From Desulfoluna butyratoxydans (GTDB taxonomy: Bacteria; Desulfobacterota; Desulfobacteria; Desulfobacterales; Desulfolunaceae), in assembly GCF_900699765.1 (NCBI RefSeq), contig NZ_CAADHO010000003.1:124001-188000 (forward strand): DNA of 64,000 bases, given 5' to 3'. This document shows positions 1-10,202 of this stretch, in pieces (within the stretch, counting starts at the first letter, position 1; the number at the start of each line of letters is the position of its first letter). The position numbers and the translations under genes were made by a program. The notes beneath the pieces are model-generated. The model saw only the letters and a list, made by a program, of their open reading frames with translations. It was not told the origin of the DNA and did not search any database.

Positions 1-789
1 ACCATCCCTGAGACCCTCATTGAAAGCGAGCTGTTCGGTCACGAGAAGGGGGCCTTTACCGGTGCCGGGGAGCGAAAGCCCGGAAGTCTGGAGCTTGCCG
101 ACGGGGGCACCGTTTTTCTCGACGAGATCGGTGAGCTCTCCCTGACCGCCCAGGTCAAGCTCCTGCGCTTGCTTCAACATCGCGAGATCGTTAGGGTGGG
201 CGGCCACAAGGTCATTGCCCTGGATCTGCGCATTGTCTGCGCCACCCACCGAAACCTCCAGGAGATGGTCCGCAAGGGGACCTTTCGGGAAGATCTCTGG
301 TATCGCCTCAACGTCTTTCCCATCGGGATTCCCCCATTGAGGGAACGCAGGCAGGATATCCCCGCCCTTGTGGCCCACCTCATACGCAAGAAAGCCCGGG
401 AGATGAACCTGGGCACGGCCCCTTTTCCCAACAACTTTGAACTCAGCGAGCTGGCGTCCTATGACTGGCCCGGCAATATCCGGGAACTGGAAAACATCCT
501 GGAACGCTGGCTGATTCTGGGGTGCGGTTCCGTCTCCTTCCGTTCCCTCCTGAACCCTTCGGATGGCGCAGGTAAAGAGGCCTCGTCCCTTCTGTCGGTC
601 TTTGACAGGGTCACCACCCCGGACCAGGTCCTTCCCCTTGCCACCATCGACCGACGGTACATCGAATCCGCCCTGAAAGCCTGCAACCATGTGGTGGGAG
701 GCAAAGAAGGCGCGGCCGTGAGGCTCGGCCTTCCGCGGACCACCCTTCGGAGCCGCATGGAAAAACTGGGCATTCATCGCCGCCGGTGA
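1..789 (+). CDS. Sigma-54-dependent transcriptional activator (5'-truncated by window edge)
   Basis: This is the C-terminal part of an AAA+ enhancer-binding protein that uses ATP hydrolysis to open sigma-54 RNA polymerase promoters. The frame is open from base 1. It shows the [13 protein letters not shown] loop that contacts sigma-54, then a Walker B-like [12 protein letters not shown], the sensor segment with RLNVFPI and PPLRER, and GNIRELEN. A Fis-type helix-turn-helix lies at the end ([22 protein letters not shown]). The P-loop and any N-terminal sensory domain lie outside the window, so the signal it responds to cannot be read. No target promoter is obvious nearby. Family assignment is secure; the regulon is unknown. 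Confidence 0.95.
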   Translation, partial: TIPETLIESELFGHEKGAFTGAGERKPGSLELADGGTVFLDEIGELSLTAQVKLLRLLQHREIVRVGGHKVIALDLRIVCATHRNLQEMVRKGTFREDLWYRLNVFPIGIPPLRERRQDIPALVAHLIRKKAREMNLGTAPFPNNFELSELASYDWPGNIRELENILERWLILGCGSVSFRSLLNPSDGAGKEASSLLSVFDRVTTPDQVLPLATIDRRYIESALKACNHVVGGKEGAAVRLGLPRTTLRSRMEKLGIHRRR

Positions 790-1040
790 CCGCAATGGAA
801 TGAAGTTGATAATGCGTTGAAAAAAAGATAGCATCGGTGTCGGGTCCCGGTGGGGCCGCTCAAGGAGCGGCAGGGGGATTATTTACCTCCATATTTCATA
901 TTGAACACCATGCCTGGGTACAATCTGAAATATACCCATGCCCCTGCCAGTGCGCCGAGGCGCCTCACCGGGCCCCTCCAGTCCGGGCTCGCCCCCGAAG
1001 GCCGCGTGGCGGGCCTTCGGATTCTCCGCAGGTGCCCGGC
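790..1040. other. Convergent intergenic region with one strong hairpin
   Basis: This 251-bp gap lies between the sigma-54 activator and the convergent amidohydrolase gene. It contains a perfect 9-bp stem, CCGAAGGCC at 995-1003 pairing with GGCCTTCGG at 1012-1020, just beyond the amidohydrolase stop. There is no T-tract on either strand, so this is at best a weak or factor-assisted terminator. I see no gene here. Confidence 0.4.
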
Positions 1041-2762
1041 TTATTTCTCTTCGAACAACCCCTTGCTCCCGTCAAAGACGATCTCCCCGTTGTACACTGT
1101 GGCCAGCACCGGGATTTCTCCGATGCGACGGGCCTCCACGGTGAGGATGTCTTCTCCCAGGATGCAGAAATCAGCCAGTTTTCCTACCTCGATGGACCCT
1201 TTCTCCTTTTCCATGTTGTCCTGCCAGGCGCCGTTCAGGGTGTAGGCACGGATCGCCTCTTCCCGCGTGATGCACTCCTCCGGGCCGCTGACCCTTCCGG
1301 ATACCACGTTTTCACGAAGCACCGCTGCCTGGACGCCCTGGCGCCAGTTGGGCAGGGTGACCGGGGCATCGCAGCTGAAGGTGAGGACCAGGCCGCTCTG
1401 CTGGACCATGCGGGCTGGAAACTCCTTTGCCGCCCTTTCGGCGCCCACCACGGCAGGCTCGAAGTCGGAGATCATGGCGCCGATGGCAGGCTGCATGGAT
1501 ACCCCGCAGGGGTATTTGCTTAAAGCCCGGGTGGTTTCAGGGTCCATGAAGTCTCCGTGGATGAGCTGGTGCCTCACAGACACATCGGGATTGTTGTCAC
1601 AGGCGTACATAAAGGCTTCGGCAGCGGCGTCCACGGCCCGGTCGCCCGTGGCGTGGATGCCTGCCATAAAGCCCTTGGAATGGACGTAGTTCACCATCTC
1701 CTTGAGGTTGTCCCGTTTGTCCTCTTCGGTGGCACCCGGGACCACGGAGGCTCCGTATCCTCCGGCCTCGTAGGGCTCCTTCATCCAGCTGGTGCCGGTG
1801 AGGGGGACCCCGTCTGCAAACATCTTGACGCCTGAAAATTGCAGCCTGAGCGGATCGGTGTCGTCGGGAATGGCAAAGGTGTCGAAGTTTTTTTTGATAT
1901 CGTCAAGGGTCAGGGCCCCGTAGTCCCCCATGAGCAGGAGCACATTGGTGCGGACGGTGAGCTTGCCTTCAAGCAGCAGTTCCCGGTAGATCTCAACGAA
2001 CTCGCCGCTCATGACGCCGAAGAGCATGGTTTCGCCCCCCGGGCCGATGGCCGCGTCCGTAAAGCTGGTGATGCCGTTTTTGTTGAGTTCATGAACGGCG
2101 GTGAGCACAGCCTGGCGCTTTTCCTCCCGGGTTAAAAGGGGAATGTGGGTGGAGACCATGGCAATGGCCGCCGGTTCCTTGAACAGGCCTGTGGGCTCTC
2201 CGGTGGCAGGGTCCCGCTCTATCTCCCCGGAGGGCGGTGCCGGGGTCTGGGCGGTGATGCCCGCAATCTCAAGGGCCTTGCTGTTCACCAGCAGGGTATG
2301 CCCGGAAAAGTCGTTGAACACCACGGGGTTGTCCGGTGAAACCGCGTCGATGTCCGATCTCCGGGGCATGCGGGACGGGTCGTTTTTGCACTCCTTCAGG
2401 GTCCCCACGTCCCAGCCGAACCCGCGGATCCATTCTCCGGCAGGGGTCTCGGCCACCTTGGCCTTGAGGGCGTCCACCATCTCCTCGATGGAGGTCACCG
2501 CAGGGGCTGTGAGGTCCAGGGCCAGGGGCGGCCGGGTGGCCCCAAAGTAGGGACCGTGCATGTGGGTGTCGTTGATGCCGGGCAGCATGGTGTGACCATG
2601 GAGGTCGAGAATCCGGGTGGCGGGTCCGATGTACGGGGTCATCTCTTCATTTGCGCCCACGGCGACGATGCGCCCTTCTGACACCGCCACGGCTTCCCGG
2701 ATGCTGTTGTCGCTGTCGACGGTGATGATGTGTCCATTTTTGATAACCAGCTCTGCGGCCAT
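1041..2762 (-). CDS. Amidohydrolase family protein (YtcJ-like metal-dependent hydrolase)
   Basis: This 573-residue protein of the amidohydrolase-3 (YtcJ/exoenzyme-regulatory-protein-like) family should be a cytosolic metal-dependent hydrolase of an amide or carbamate. The start is supported by AGGGAG a few bases upstream of the ATG. Visible features are the N-terminal beta-sandwich (VIKNGHIITVDSDN), the metal-site motif LPGINDTHMHG near residue 65, a central GIHATGDRAVDAA with metal/catalytic His and Asp, HQLIHGDFM, and FSCDAPVTLPNWRQG near the C-terminus. The length is typical of the family, and the substrate cannot be predicted. It is transcribed divergently from a PAS-LuxR regulator, which may control it, but that link is only positional. 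Confidence 0.88.
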   Translation of the reverse strand: MAAELVIKNGHIITVDSDNSIREAVAVSEGRIVAVGANEEMTPYIGPATRILDLHGHTMLPGINDTHMHGPYFGATRPPLALDLTAPAVTSIEEMVDALKAKVAETPAGEWIRGFGWDVGTLKECKNDPSRMPRRSDIDAVSPDNPVVFNDFSGHTLLVNSKALEIAGITAQTPAPPSGEIERDPATGEPTGLFKEPAAIAMVSTHIPLLTREEKRQAVLTAVHELNKNGITSFTDAAIGPGGETMLFGVMSGEFVEIYRELLLEGKLTVRTNVLLLMGDYGALTLDDIKKNFDTFAIPDDTDPLRLQFSGVKMFADGVPLTGTSWMKEPYEAGGYGASVVPGATEEDKRDNLKEMVNYVHSKGFMAGIHATGDRAVDAAAEAFMYACDNNPDVSVRHQLIHGDFMDPETTRALSKYPCGVSMQPAIGAMISDFEPAVVGAERAAKEFPARMVQQSGLVLTFSCDAPVTLPNWRQGVQAAVLRENVVSGRVSGPEECITREEAIRAYTLNGAWQDNMEKEKGSIEVGKLADFCILGEDILTVEARRIGEIPVLATVYNGEIVFDGSKGLFEEK

Positions 2763-3000
2763 GTGTCTTCTCCCTGTTGTGGGGCCGGGACAGGCTGCCC
2801 GACCGTTATCTGATGGCCTTCAGTCTATCGTGGGGCCCTGGGAAGTCCATATGGAAAGAGTGCAGAGAAAAGTAGGCACAGGGCTCTATATTCGGGCTAA
2901 GACTTGCCCTTTGGCCCCCATGGGATAACATGGGTGGGAACGGCAACAGGTGGCGACATATCGTCACGGCATAACGCACCTGGATGGAAGGAGAGAATCT
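2763..3000. other. Divergent promoter region
   Basis: This 238-bp spacer separates the divergent amidohydrolase and PAS-LuxR genes and must hold both sets of promoters. I see no convincing -35/-10 pair or long palindrome, so no site is called. Confidence 0.4.
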
Positions 3001-3867
3001 GTGAAAGCAACGCATGGGAGAGCGCCGGTGTATGCGGAAAAGACAGCCAAAGACCTCATGGAAGCAGACATGCCGGTGGCGGCCTTGATGCTGGATCAGC
3101 GGTTTGCCCTGACAGGGTACAACCGGGGATATGCCGAGATACTCTCCCGCTACAACCTTGGGGCTCCCGAGGCGGGCAGGGGTGTCTTCTATTTTGACTG
3201 CGTTCCTGCATGCACGGAGCGGCTGAAACCCATGCTGGCACGCACCCTGGACCACGGACGCCCCATGGCCATGAGCAACGTGGCCCTGGAAGCCGACCTC
3301 GGGGACACAAAGGTGACGACCCTCTGGAATTCCTATCACGCCCCGGTTGTGGACGGCACAGGTCGGGTCAGCGGCGTGCTTGTCTTTATCCATGATGTGA
3401 CCCCCAGGGCGGAAGCCGAGGCCCGGGTGCACGAGCTGGAGGCAGAGGTGGCCGAGCTGAAGTCGGCCCTGAGGACGGTAATGGCCTTGAAAGCAGAGGA
3501 CAAGGCGCTTCTGGAAACCCGCCTGGCCGCCAATGTCACCCACCTTGTCCGCCATCCCCTGGAGGACCTGAAAGCCACGGGGCTCTCCTCACGCCAGCGC
3601 TCGCTCCTCGGTGCGGCCGAAGCCGGGTTGAACGAGTTTGCCTCCCCCTTTTCAGAGACCCTGGTTACCTCGGGGTGGAACCTCACGCCCCGGGAGACCC
3701 GCATCGCCCATCTCATCAAATCCGGTAAAAGCACCAAGGAGATCGCCGACCTGCTCTGCATCTCCGCCGGAAGCGTCAACACCCACCGGCACCACCTTCG
3801 GAAAAAACTGGGCCTGACCCACCGTGATATTTCGTTGAGGGCATTTCTCCAAACATGCAGCCGTTAA
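3001..3867 (+). CDS. PAS-domain LuxR-type transcriptional regulator
   Basis: This is a 288-residue putative one-component regulator. Residues about 20-135 form a PAS-like sensor (VAALMLDQRFALTGYNRGYAE, later VSGVLVFIHDVTPR). A heptad-rich coiled coil follows (EARVHELEAEVAELKSALR), and the C-terminus is a LuxR/GerE helix-turn-helix (LTPRETRIAHLIKSGKSTKEIA, then SVNTHRHHLRKKLG). I chose the GTG at 3001 because GGAAGGAG lies directly upstream. The frame extends 17 codons further back to another GTG that lacks a ribosome-binding site. It lies divergent from the amidohydrolase, so control of that gene is plausible. The ligand is not predictable. Confidence 0.85.
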   Translation: MKATHGRAPVYAEKTAKDLMEADMPVAALMLDQRFALTGYNRGYAEILSRYNLGAPEAGRGVFYFDCVPACTERLKPMLARTLDHGRPMAMSNVALEADLGDTKVTTLWNSYHAPVVDGTGRVSGVLVFIHDVTPRAEAEARVHELEAEVAELKSALRTVMALKAEDKALLETRLAANVTHLVRHPLEDLKATGLSSRQRSLLGAAEAGLNEFASPFSETLVTSGWNLTPRETRIAHLIKSGKSTKEIADLLCISAGSVNTHRHHLRKKLGLTHRDISLRAFLQTCSR

Positions 3868-3923
3868 CTTTTGGGCGCTTTTCAGGGGGGCGAAACCCCT
3901 TCATCCTGAAGAGATCGGTTGAG

Positions 3924-4379
3924 CTATCGAAAAGAGGCGGGGTTGTTGCAGTATTGATTCACGATGTTGGCAAATCTGCTCACGTCTTTTTGAGTGAGGG
4001 GCGCCGGACCCTTGGTGACCTCACCGCAATCACGGAAGCCCTGCATGAGGTTCCGCATGGCGAGAATGTCTTTGATGTTCTCGGCGGTGAAGCGCTCTCC
4101 CCGATGGTTGACGGCATGGGCCCCTTTGGTGATGACCCGGTCGGCAAGGGGGATGTCCGCTGTGATGACCAGCTCCCCTTTCTGCACCATGTCAACGATG
4201 CGGTGGTCGGCTTCATCGGCCCCGGACCCCACGAGGATGCTGGTGATGTGTTTTGACGGGCCCATGGTGATTCGCTTGTTTGCGATGACGATGGTGGGAA
4301 AGGCGAGGCGGTCCACGGCACGGAGCAGGACAGGTTTCAGGCGGTTGGGGAAGGCATCGCCGTCAATGTAAAGGGTCAT
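3924..4379 (-). CDS. YaiI/YqxD family protein (DUF188)
   Basis: This 151-residue protein of the UPF0178 (YaiI/YqxD) family has a PIN-like fold. Its function is not established, though the fold suggests nucleic-acid handling. Conserved features include the N-terminal MTLYIDGDAFPNRLKP, GADEADHRIVDMV, the acidic VITADIPLADRVI segment and GERFTAENI. The start is set at the ATG preceded by GGAGACACCCCC. The frame continues upstream without homology and runs into the neighbouring gene region. It lies downstream of, and on the same strand as, the DEAD-box helicase, 121 bp away, so cotranscription is possible. Confidence 0.85.
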   Translation of the reverse strand: MTLYIDGDAFPNRLKPVLLRAVDRLAFPTIVIANKRITMGPSKHITSILVGSGADEADHRIVDMVQKGELVITADIPLADRVITKGAHAVNHRGERFTAENIKDILAMRNLMQGFRDCGEVTKGPAPLTQKDVSRFANIVNQYCNNPASFR

Positions 4380-4500
4380 GGGGGTGTCTCCTGGCAAAGG
4401 GCTGCGGGGCTGCTTTATGGAAGGGAAGGGGGATGTTGCCGTGCCGAAAGCCCCCTGGGGATTCAGCACGGCCACATGTGCTTTTAACGCTATGTTGAGA

Positions 4501-5823
<1,323 letters not shown>

Positions 5824-6047
5824 GGGGAAGAAAACTCCGGGATCACCCTGCCCCTGAGCCATGGATACATCGGCAGTCATGGGTCGGCCTGGGCCGGGCT
5901 TGTGTGTTGGACTCCGTGGGCCGCGGAACTGCGGGGCGGGAGTGGATGGCGCCGACCGAAGTGCGCCAAGGAGTGCGGACTATAACACCGGAAATCACGT
6001 CTGTCCACAGGTCAAGAGTCGGTGCAGGGCAAACGCATTTGGATTTT

Positions 6048-6324
6048 GCCTCCGGCGGCCCTGTCCGGGGTCAAACTTTTGAAAAGTTTGATAAACAGGT
6101 TTTGTTTTATGAGGATGCGTCCCTACACGGTATAGCCCCTCTTCTTTTTTTATTATCAAGGCGCTTATCTTCAGCCCCTGCGGGGCTGAAGATAAGCGCC
6201 TTGATTACCGGAACGTTTTTGCGGAGCTTTTTTCAAAAAGCGACCCGCCGGAGGCCGTGAAGTTAAATCAACACTGGGCAAGTGGCAATAAGCTTTCGAG
6301 GTGACTCACCTCGCCGCCGGAGGC
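6048..6324 (+). repeat. Dispersed intergenic repeat, copy A (MITE-like, with second module)
   Basis: The first module runs 6048-6255. It has perfect 11-bp terminal inverted repeats: GCCTCCGGCGG at 6048-6058 and CCGCCGGAGGC at 6245-6255. Inside the left end is the internal palindrome CAAACTTTT/AAAAGTTTG (6072-6090) followed by ATAAACAGGT. Inside the right end is GCGGAGCTTTTTTCAAAAAG. A second module (6292-6324) carries the hairpin CGAGGTG/CACCTCG (6297-6313) and ends in another CCGCCGGAGGC. Matching copies occur at 14026, 45351, 53661 and 51612. No transposase lies inside. Confidence 0.8.
6155..6205. repeat. Perfect 24-bp inverted repeat with 3-nt loop
   Basis: The left arm at 6155-6178 (ATCAAGGCGCTTATC...CCCC) is perfectly complementary to the right arm at 6182-6205, with the 3-base loop TGC. 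It sits inside repeat copy A and has no counterpart in the other copies. It cannot serve as a terminator for either neighbour because both neighbours point away from it. Confidence 0.85.
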
Positions 6325-6498
6325 AGGTTTTTCAATGTACTTTTACCATAGAAGGCAACTGAATGTTTCAATGCGCTGACCCTGTGTTGCAGGACTATAC
6401 CCCTTGATTCTTGCTCATTGTTGGGGGTATGTCATTTAGGGACGGTTTGTCTACCGGATTTTTTTTAAATACACCATAAATCGAGAAAAGGGACACGT

Positions 6499-7404
6499 AT
6501 GAAGCGGATAGCATGGGTTGTTTTTTGTGCTCTTTTTGTCGGGGCCACGGTTTCCGACGCAGCGGTGATCTACATGAAGAGCGGCCGGGAGATCCTCACC
6601 GATACGTACTACAAAGAAAACGGCATGGTCTATTACACCGTGGCGGGCCAGACCGTTGGCGTTCCGGAATCCACGGTGGAGCGGGTGGACGAGTCCGTCA
6701 CCGACTCCGGTCCGGACCAGCGCCTCATTACCATTCGCATGCCCGGGTATGTGGAGGTGGCCTCTCCGGTTCAGGGCGTGGAAAACGGTCTGTATGAAGA
6801 GGTGGTGTCAGAAGGGGCCTGTCCTGTCTTCCGGAAGCTTTTCGGCACAGCGGGGCTTTACGGTCGGGACTGTGGCAGCGCAAAGGGAGAGTGGGTCCTG
6901 GCAAAGGGGGCCTCTGGGGCCCGGGGAACCGAGACCCTTGCCGTGTTGAGGCATGTGCCCAAGGGCCAGGGCCCGGAGTTTGACGGGGCCCACTGGACGG
7001 CGGCAAACGGCAGGGTGTGCCAGGTAACGGTCAAGGTCGTTGCGCCCCCCGCCACCACCAGTGAGAAGAAGCAGGTGCTGAAGTTCAACGGCTTTCCCAA
7101 CGGGTTTTTCAACGGGATCTACAAACCCTGGGCCATCGTCAACGGCCGCATCGCCTACAAGATGACCAAGGCAAAGGACGAGGCCTTCATCGAACTCAGG
7201 GCCCACAGTGGGGATACGCCCTCCTATTACTGGGCCGTGAGCTTCGGCCACGACACCTATTATCACAGCGTTCCGTTTGATACCCCCGGGGGCCTTTTCC
7301 CCCATGAGGTGACGGTCTGGACCCACAAAGGCACGGACAACACCATCACCGGTGTGGTGGGGGAGGTGAGCACCGAACGGGAGCACACCTTCGAGTTTCG
7401 ATAA
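6499..7404 (+). CDS. Secreted protein of unknown function
   Basis: This 301-residue protein has a clear Sec signal peptide (MKRIAWVVFCALFVGATVSDA, cleavage probably before AV at about residue 22), so the mature protein should be periplasmic or exported. The first mature segment (VIYMKSGREILTDTYYKENGMVYYTVAGQTVGVPESTVERV) resembles the short beta-strand repeat common in deltaproteobacterial exported proteins, whose role is unknown. The rest has many aromatic and beta-strand-like stretches and two or three cysteines, with no catalytic motif I recognise. The gene is monocistronic, followed by a strong terminator shared with rubrerythrin. No function is assigned. Confidence 0.75.
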   Translation: MKRIAWVVFCALFVGATVSDAAVIYMKSGREILTDTYYKENGMVYYTVAGQTVGVPESTVERVDESVTDSGPDQRLITIRMPGYVEVASPVQGVENGLYEEVVSEGACPVFRKLFGTAGLYGRDCGSAKGEWVLAKGASGARGTETLAVLRHVPKGQGPEFDGAHWTAANGRVCQVTVKVVAPPATTSEKKQVLKFNGFPNGFFNGIYKPWAIVNGRIAYKMTKAKDEAFIELRAHSGDTPSYYWAVSFGHDTYYHSVPFDTPGGLFPHEVTVWTHKGTDNTITGVVGEVSTEREHTFEFR

Positions 7405-7433
7405 AACCCAGCTTTATCGTGTCATGATGCAAA

Positions 7434-7465
7434 AAAGGCCCCCGGATCACCGGGGGCCTTTTTTT
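7434..7465. terminator. Bidirectional rho-independent terminator
   Basis: The 9-bp GC stem GGCCCCCGG (7437-7445)/CCGGGGGCC (7450-7458) has loop ATCA. It is flanked by A6 on the left and T7 on the right, so it can end transcription from both the secreted-protein gene and the convergent rubrerythrin gene. Confidence 0.9.
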
Positions 7466-7486
7466 GTGCTGACTACATTGTGACCA

Positions 7487-8062
7487 TTAATAATTGTCGG
7501 GCTTCAGCTCAAAGTGGGCCTGGGGGTGTGCGCAGGCCGGGCAGCTGGCCGGAGCCTCTTCGCCGGTGTGGATGTACCCGCAGTTGCGGCAGGCCCAGAC
7601 CGTGCCGGCTTCGCGCTTGAAGACTTTTCCGGCCTCGATGTTGGCGGCCAGGGCGCGGTAGCGGTTTTCGTGGTGCTCTTCGGCAACGCAGATGTTTTCA
7701 AAGAGGGCGGCGATGGTCTCGAACCCCTCCTCCCTGGCCACCTTGGCGTAGCCGGGGTACATGCTGGTGAACTCTTCTTTTTCCCCTTCGGCTGCGGCCT
7801 TGAGGTTTTCCAAGGTGGTGCCGATGACCCCTGCCGGGAAACTCCACTTCACTTCCGCTTCCCCGCCTTCAAGGCACTTGAAGAATCGTTTGGCGTGTTC
7901 CTTTTCCTGGTTGGCGGTCTCTTCGAAGATGGCGGAGATCTGGACGTACCCCTCTTTTCTGGCCTGGGCTGCAAAGTAGGTGTAGCGGTTGCGGGCCTGG
8001 GACTCCCCTGCAAAGGAGGTGAGGAGGTTTTTTTCGGTCTGGGTTCCTTTCAGTGATGCCAT
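7487..8062 (-). CDS. rbr: Rubrerythrin
   Basis: This 191-residue non-heme iron peroxidase reduces hydrogen peroxide in the cytoplasm of anaerobes, taking electrons from rubredoxin or NAD(P)H-rubredoxin reductase. The N-terminal four-helix diiron domain shows the expected Glu/His ligands (FAGESQARNRYTYF, EETANQEKEHAKRF, ICVAEEHHENRY). The C-terminal rubredoxin-like domain has the two CxxC pairs (ACRNCGY and SCPACAHP). The start is the ATG preceded by AAGGAG; the frame stays open upstream without homology. The length matches classical rubrerythrin. It is apparently monocistronic. Confidence 0.96.
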   Translation of the reverse strand: MASLKGTQTEKNLLTSFAGESQARNRYTYFAAQARKEGYVQISAIFEETANQEKEHAKRFFKCLEGGEAEVKWSFPAGVIGTTLENLKAAAEGEKEEFTSMYPGYAKVAREEGFETIAALFENICVAEEHHENRYRALAANIEAGKVFKREAGTVWACRNCGYIHTGEEAPASCPACAHPQAHFELKPDNY

Positions 8063-8421
8063 TGTGTGTGTCTCCTTAAAAGAAAAGGTTGGGTCGTGAC
8101 GACGCGGGCGACGTGTCCCGAGACGTTGGTTCATTTTACGATAAGGCCTTCTGGGGGCGACGTGCGCGGCATATGCCGGGGGGCTGCTTGGGCCTGATGG
8201 ACCCGGGCACTGCCTGGCGGCTTTCATCGGACCGTGTGAACGGTCCGGGCACGAATGGATTTGATCCTACCAGAAAGCGTTGAGCGTGTCATAGTCAAAA
8301 GGCGGTTTTGTCGTCAGGGCAAACGCCTTTAGACATCGGTAAAATCAGATATATGATATGGAAGCGTGGCCTCCGGCAGGGCTCCCCGGAGGGCTGCCGG
8401 AGGCAGTGACGGACGGCGGCG
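8063..8421. other. Intergenic region with two hairpins
   Basis: This 359-bp gap lies upstream of rbr and downstream of the hydrolase. It contains the hairpin CGGACCGT (8228-8235)/ACGGTCCG (8240-8247). It also holds GCCTCCGGCAG (8369-8379)/CTGCCGGAGGC (8394-8404), whose arms match the termini of the dispersed repeat family at 9 of 11 positions. The latter lies just past the hydrolase stop but lacks a T-tract. No gene is seen. Confidence 0.5.
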
Positions 8422-9342
8422 TTATCGGCGTTGTTCGTCAAAGCCGATGATCTCCGATGCCATGCGTTCGGGCTCTTCCCAGGGGATCATGTGGCCTGTG
8501 GCCGGAATTTTTGCCAGGTGCGCGTCGGGGATAAGGCGGGCATACTCCTCACCCGCGGACAGGGGCACGAGCTTGTCCACTTCCCCCCAGATGCAGAGGG
8601 TCGGCAGGCTGATCCCGGTGGCGCGCCCGTCGAGGAAGTCCCGGAAGAGGCCGTCGCGGGTGGTTTGATTCAGGGTGGCCAGGTCCAGGGGGGTGTTGGT
8701 GTTGGTCAGGATGATGTCCCGGGTGCACTCCGGGTAGTCCGGACGCCCCGGGCCGGTCATGAAGAGCCGGTGGCTTCGGGCCAGGGCCTTTTCCGTGAGG
8801 AACCGGTTGATGACTTTCTGGGTCACAGGGGCCAGAGCCAGGCGGGCGTACCAGGGCAGGCGGTCCAGGACCTGCTTTAAGCCGATGGCACCGGCCAGGG
8901 TCAGGGTCTGGACCCGTTCCGGGGCTTGCAGGGCCATGCGGGCGGCGATTTCACCTCCCATGGAGTGCCCCACCAGGGTGAACCGCTCCACCCCGATTTC
9001 CGACAGCCAGGCCAGGAGCCTTTCCGCCTGTTTTTCCGGAAGGTAGGAGTCGTGCTCCTTGGATGAGAGGCCGTGGCCGGGAAGGTCCGGGGCCAGGACC
9101 CGGTATTTCTCTTTGAACAGGGGAATCATGGGTTTCCAGAAATAACCGGAGCAGGACCAGCCGTGGACCAGAACCAGGGGAGGGCCGTCCCCGGCTTCGA
9201 TCCAGTGGATGCCGTGGTCATTGACCTCGCACGTCGTTGATCTGGCCTCCAAGTCACCCATGAGGGCCGTTTCCAGCGTCTCGGGGGCCAGCCCCCTGTG
9301 GCGCGTGACGAATTCGCCTGCAGCGTGCAGAACGTCTTTCAT
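8422..9342 (-). CDS. Alpha/beta-fold hydrolase
   Basis: This 306-residue cytosolic hydrolase of the alpha/beta superfamily has an oxyanion-hole segment LVLVHGWSCSG (about 57-66), APDLPGHGLSS, the nucleophile elbow VGHSMGG with Ser127, a cap region around residues 150-225, and the late Asp (IWGEVDKLVPLS) and His (ATGHMIPWEEP) of the catalytic triad. GAGGAG lies upstream of the ATG. The substrate is not predictable; esterase, lipase-like and C-C hydrolase members share this layout. It stands alone on the minus strand. Confidence 0.88.
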   Translation of the reverse strand: MKDVLHAAGEFVTRHRGLAPETLETALMGDLEARSTTCEVNDHGIHWIEAGDGPPLVLVHGWSCSGYFWKPMIPLFKEKYRVLAPDLPGHGLSSKEHDSYLPEKQAERLLAWLSEIGVERFTLVGHSMGGEIAARMALQAPERVQTLTLAGAIGLKQVLDRLPWYARLALAPVTQKVINRFLTEKALARSHRLFMTGPGRPDYPECTRDIILTNTNTPLDLATLNQTTRDGLFRDFLDGRATGISLPTLCIWGEVDKLVPLSAGEEYARLIPDAHLAKIPATGHMIPWEEPERMASEIIGFDEQRR

Positions 9343-9659
9343 CTTTCTTTTCTCCTCTCTTTTCTCTCTTTCTTACGGGAACTCTTTATGCTTCGTATAA
9401 ATCGCGCAGGTATTTATACGTGCTGTTTCTCTGCTTGTATGGCTTTTGATATCGGCTTGATATGCCGGTGGGAGTGTGGCGTGGGACCTCCCTGCTGTTT
9501 ATGCTCACCTCCTTACCATATACCTGAGTCAGCAAAAGTCCAACCGGAATTGCGGAGAAGGGCAGAGCGCTTTTTTAAGGTAAGGGGCAGGCGCAGGAAT
9601 CCCTTGGCGCTTTGGGGCGCCTCAGTGTTGTTGTCTCGGATTTCTCGGATTTCTCGGTG
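9343..9659. other. Intergenic region, no gene seen
   Basis: This 317-bp gap lies upstream of the hydrolase and downstream of the Nudix gene. It includes a short near-tandem TCTCGGATT repeat at about 9634-9660. It is relatively AT-rich next to the hydrolase start, consistent with a promoter, but no clear -35/-10 pair is called. Confidence 0.4.
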
Positions 9660-10118
9660 TTACGAGATGTGACCGAGATAGACCGGGGGGTCGGGGAGCT
9701 TGAAGGCTTTGAGGAATCCTTCCAGCTCTTCGGGGTGGAGGGTGAGCTTCTGGAGGGATTGCCTGGAGACCCACTCCACGGAGACCTGGTGGGGGTCCGG
9801 GGTGTGTCCCATGACGGGGTCGTAGGGTTCGTTGAGCTCGCAGAGAAAGGCAAACTCCACATGGTGCTGGGTGATCTCCGGGTCTTTGCGGGCCGGGTGG
9901 CTGTGTTCGTAGACTCCCAGGAGACCCAGGACGTTGACGGTGGCGGCCACCTCTTCGTGGACCTCCCGGACCACAGCCTCTTCCAGGGTCTCCCCGGCTT
10001 TCTGGCGCCCGCCGGGCAAGGTGTAGAGGGTATGGCCGTTGTCGTACTCCTTCATGAGCATCAGGATGTTCTGGCCGTCGGTGATGACGGCTTTGGCGAT
10101 GTTTAACGAGATGATCAT
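9660..10118 (-). CDS. Nudix hydrolase
   Basis: This 152-residue Nudix pyrophosphatase presumably cleaves a nucleoside diphosphate linked to another moiety. The Nudix box is intact at about residues 37-58 (PGGRQKAGETLEEA, then REVHEEVAA). The position after the EE is Val-Ala rather than the usual -x-Gly, a tolerated variation. The substrate is unknown. It lies 84 bp upstream of nothing on its own strand except the hydrolase gene. The ABC exporter genes end 84 bp before it on the same strand, so readthrough from them is possible. Confidence 0.85.
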   Translation of the reverse strand: MIISLNIAKAVITDGQNILMLMKEYDNGHTLYTLPGGRQKAGETLEEAVVREVHEEVAATVNVLGLLGVYEHSHPARKDPEITQHHVEFAFLCELNEPYDPVMGHTPDPHQVSVEWVSRQSLQKLTLHPEELEGFLKAFKLPDPPVYLGHIS

Positions 10119-10202
10119 GGGGGCCTCCTTGATGACGGTGGCTCTGGAATGAAACCCGGTTTGTCTTGCATCTTATCCTGACTGAATTGGTTTGTGCAAC
10201 CC

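Larger units (their letters stand above)
5824..6498. other. Intergenic region holding repeat copy A
   Basis: This 675-bp divergent gap lies between the helicase gene and the secreted-protein gene. Bases 6048-6324 are occupied by a dispersed repeat (annotated separately). The rest shows no protein-coding potential I can support. Promoters for both flanking genes must lie here, but none stands out. Confidence 0.5.
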
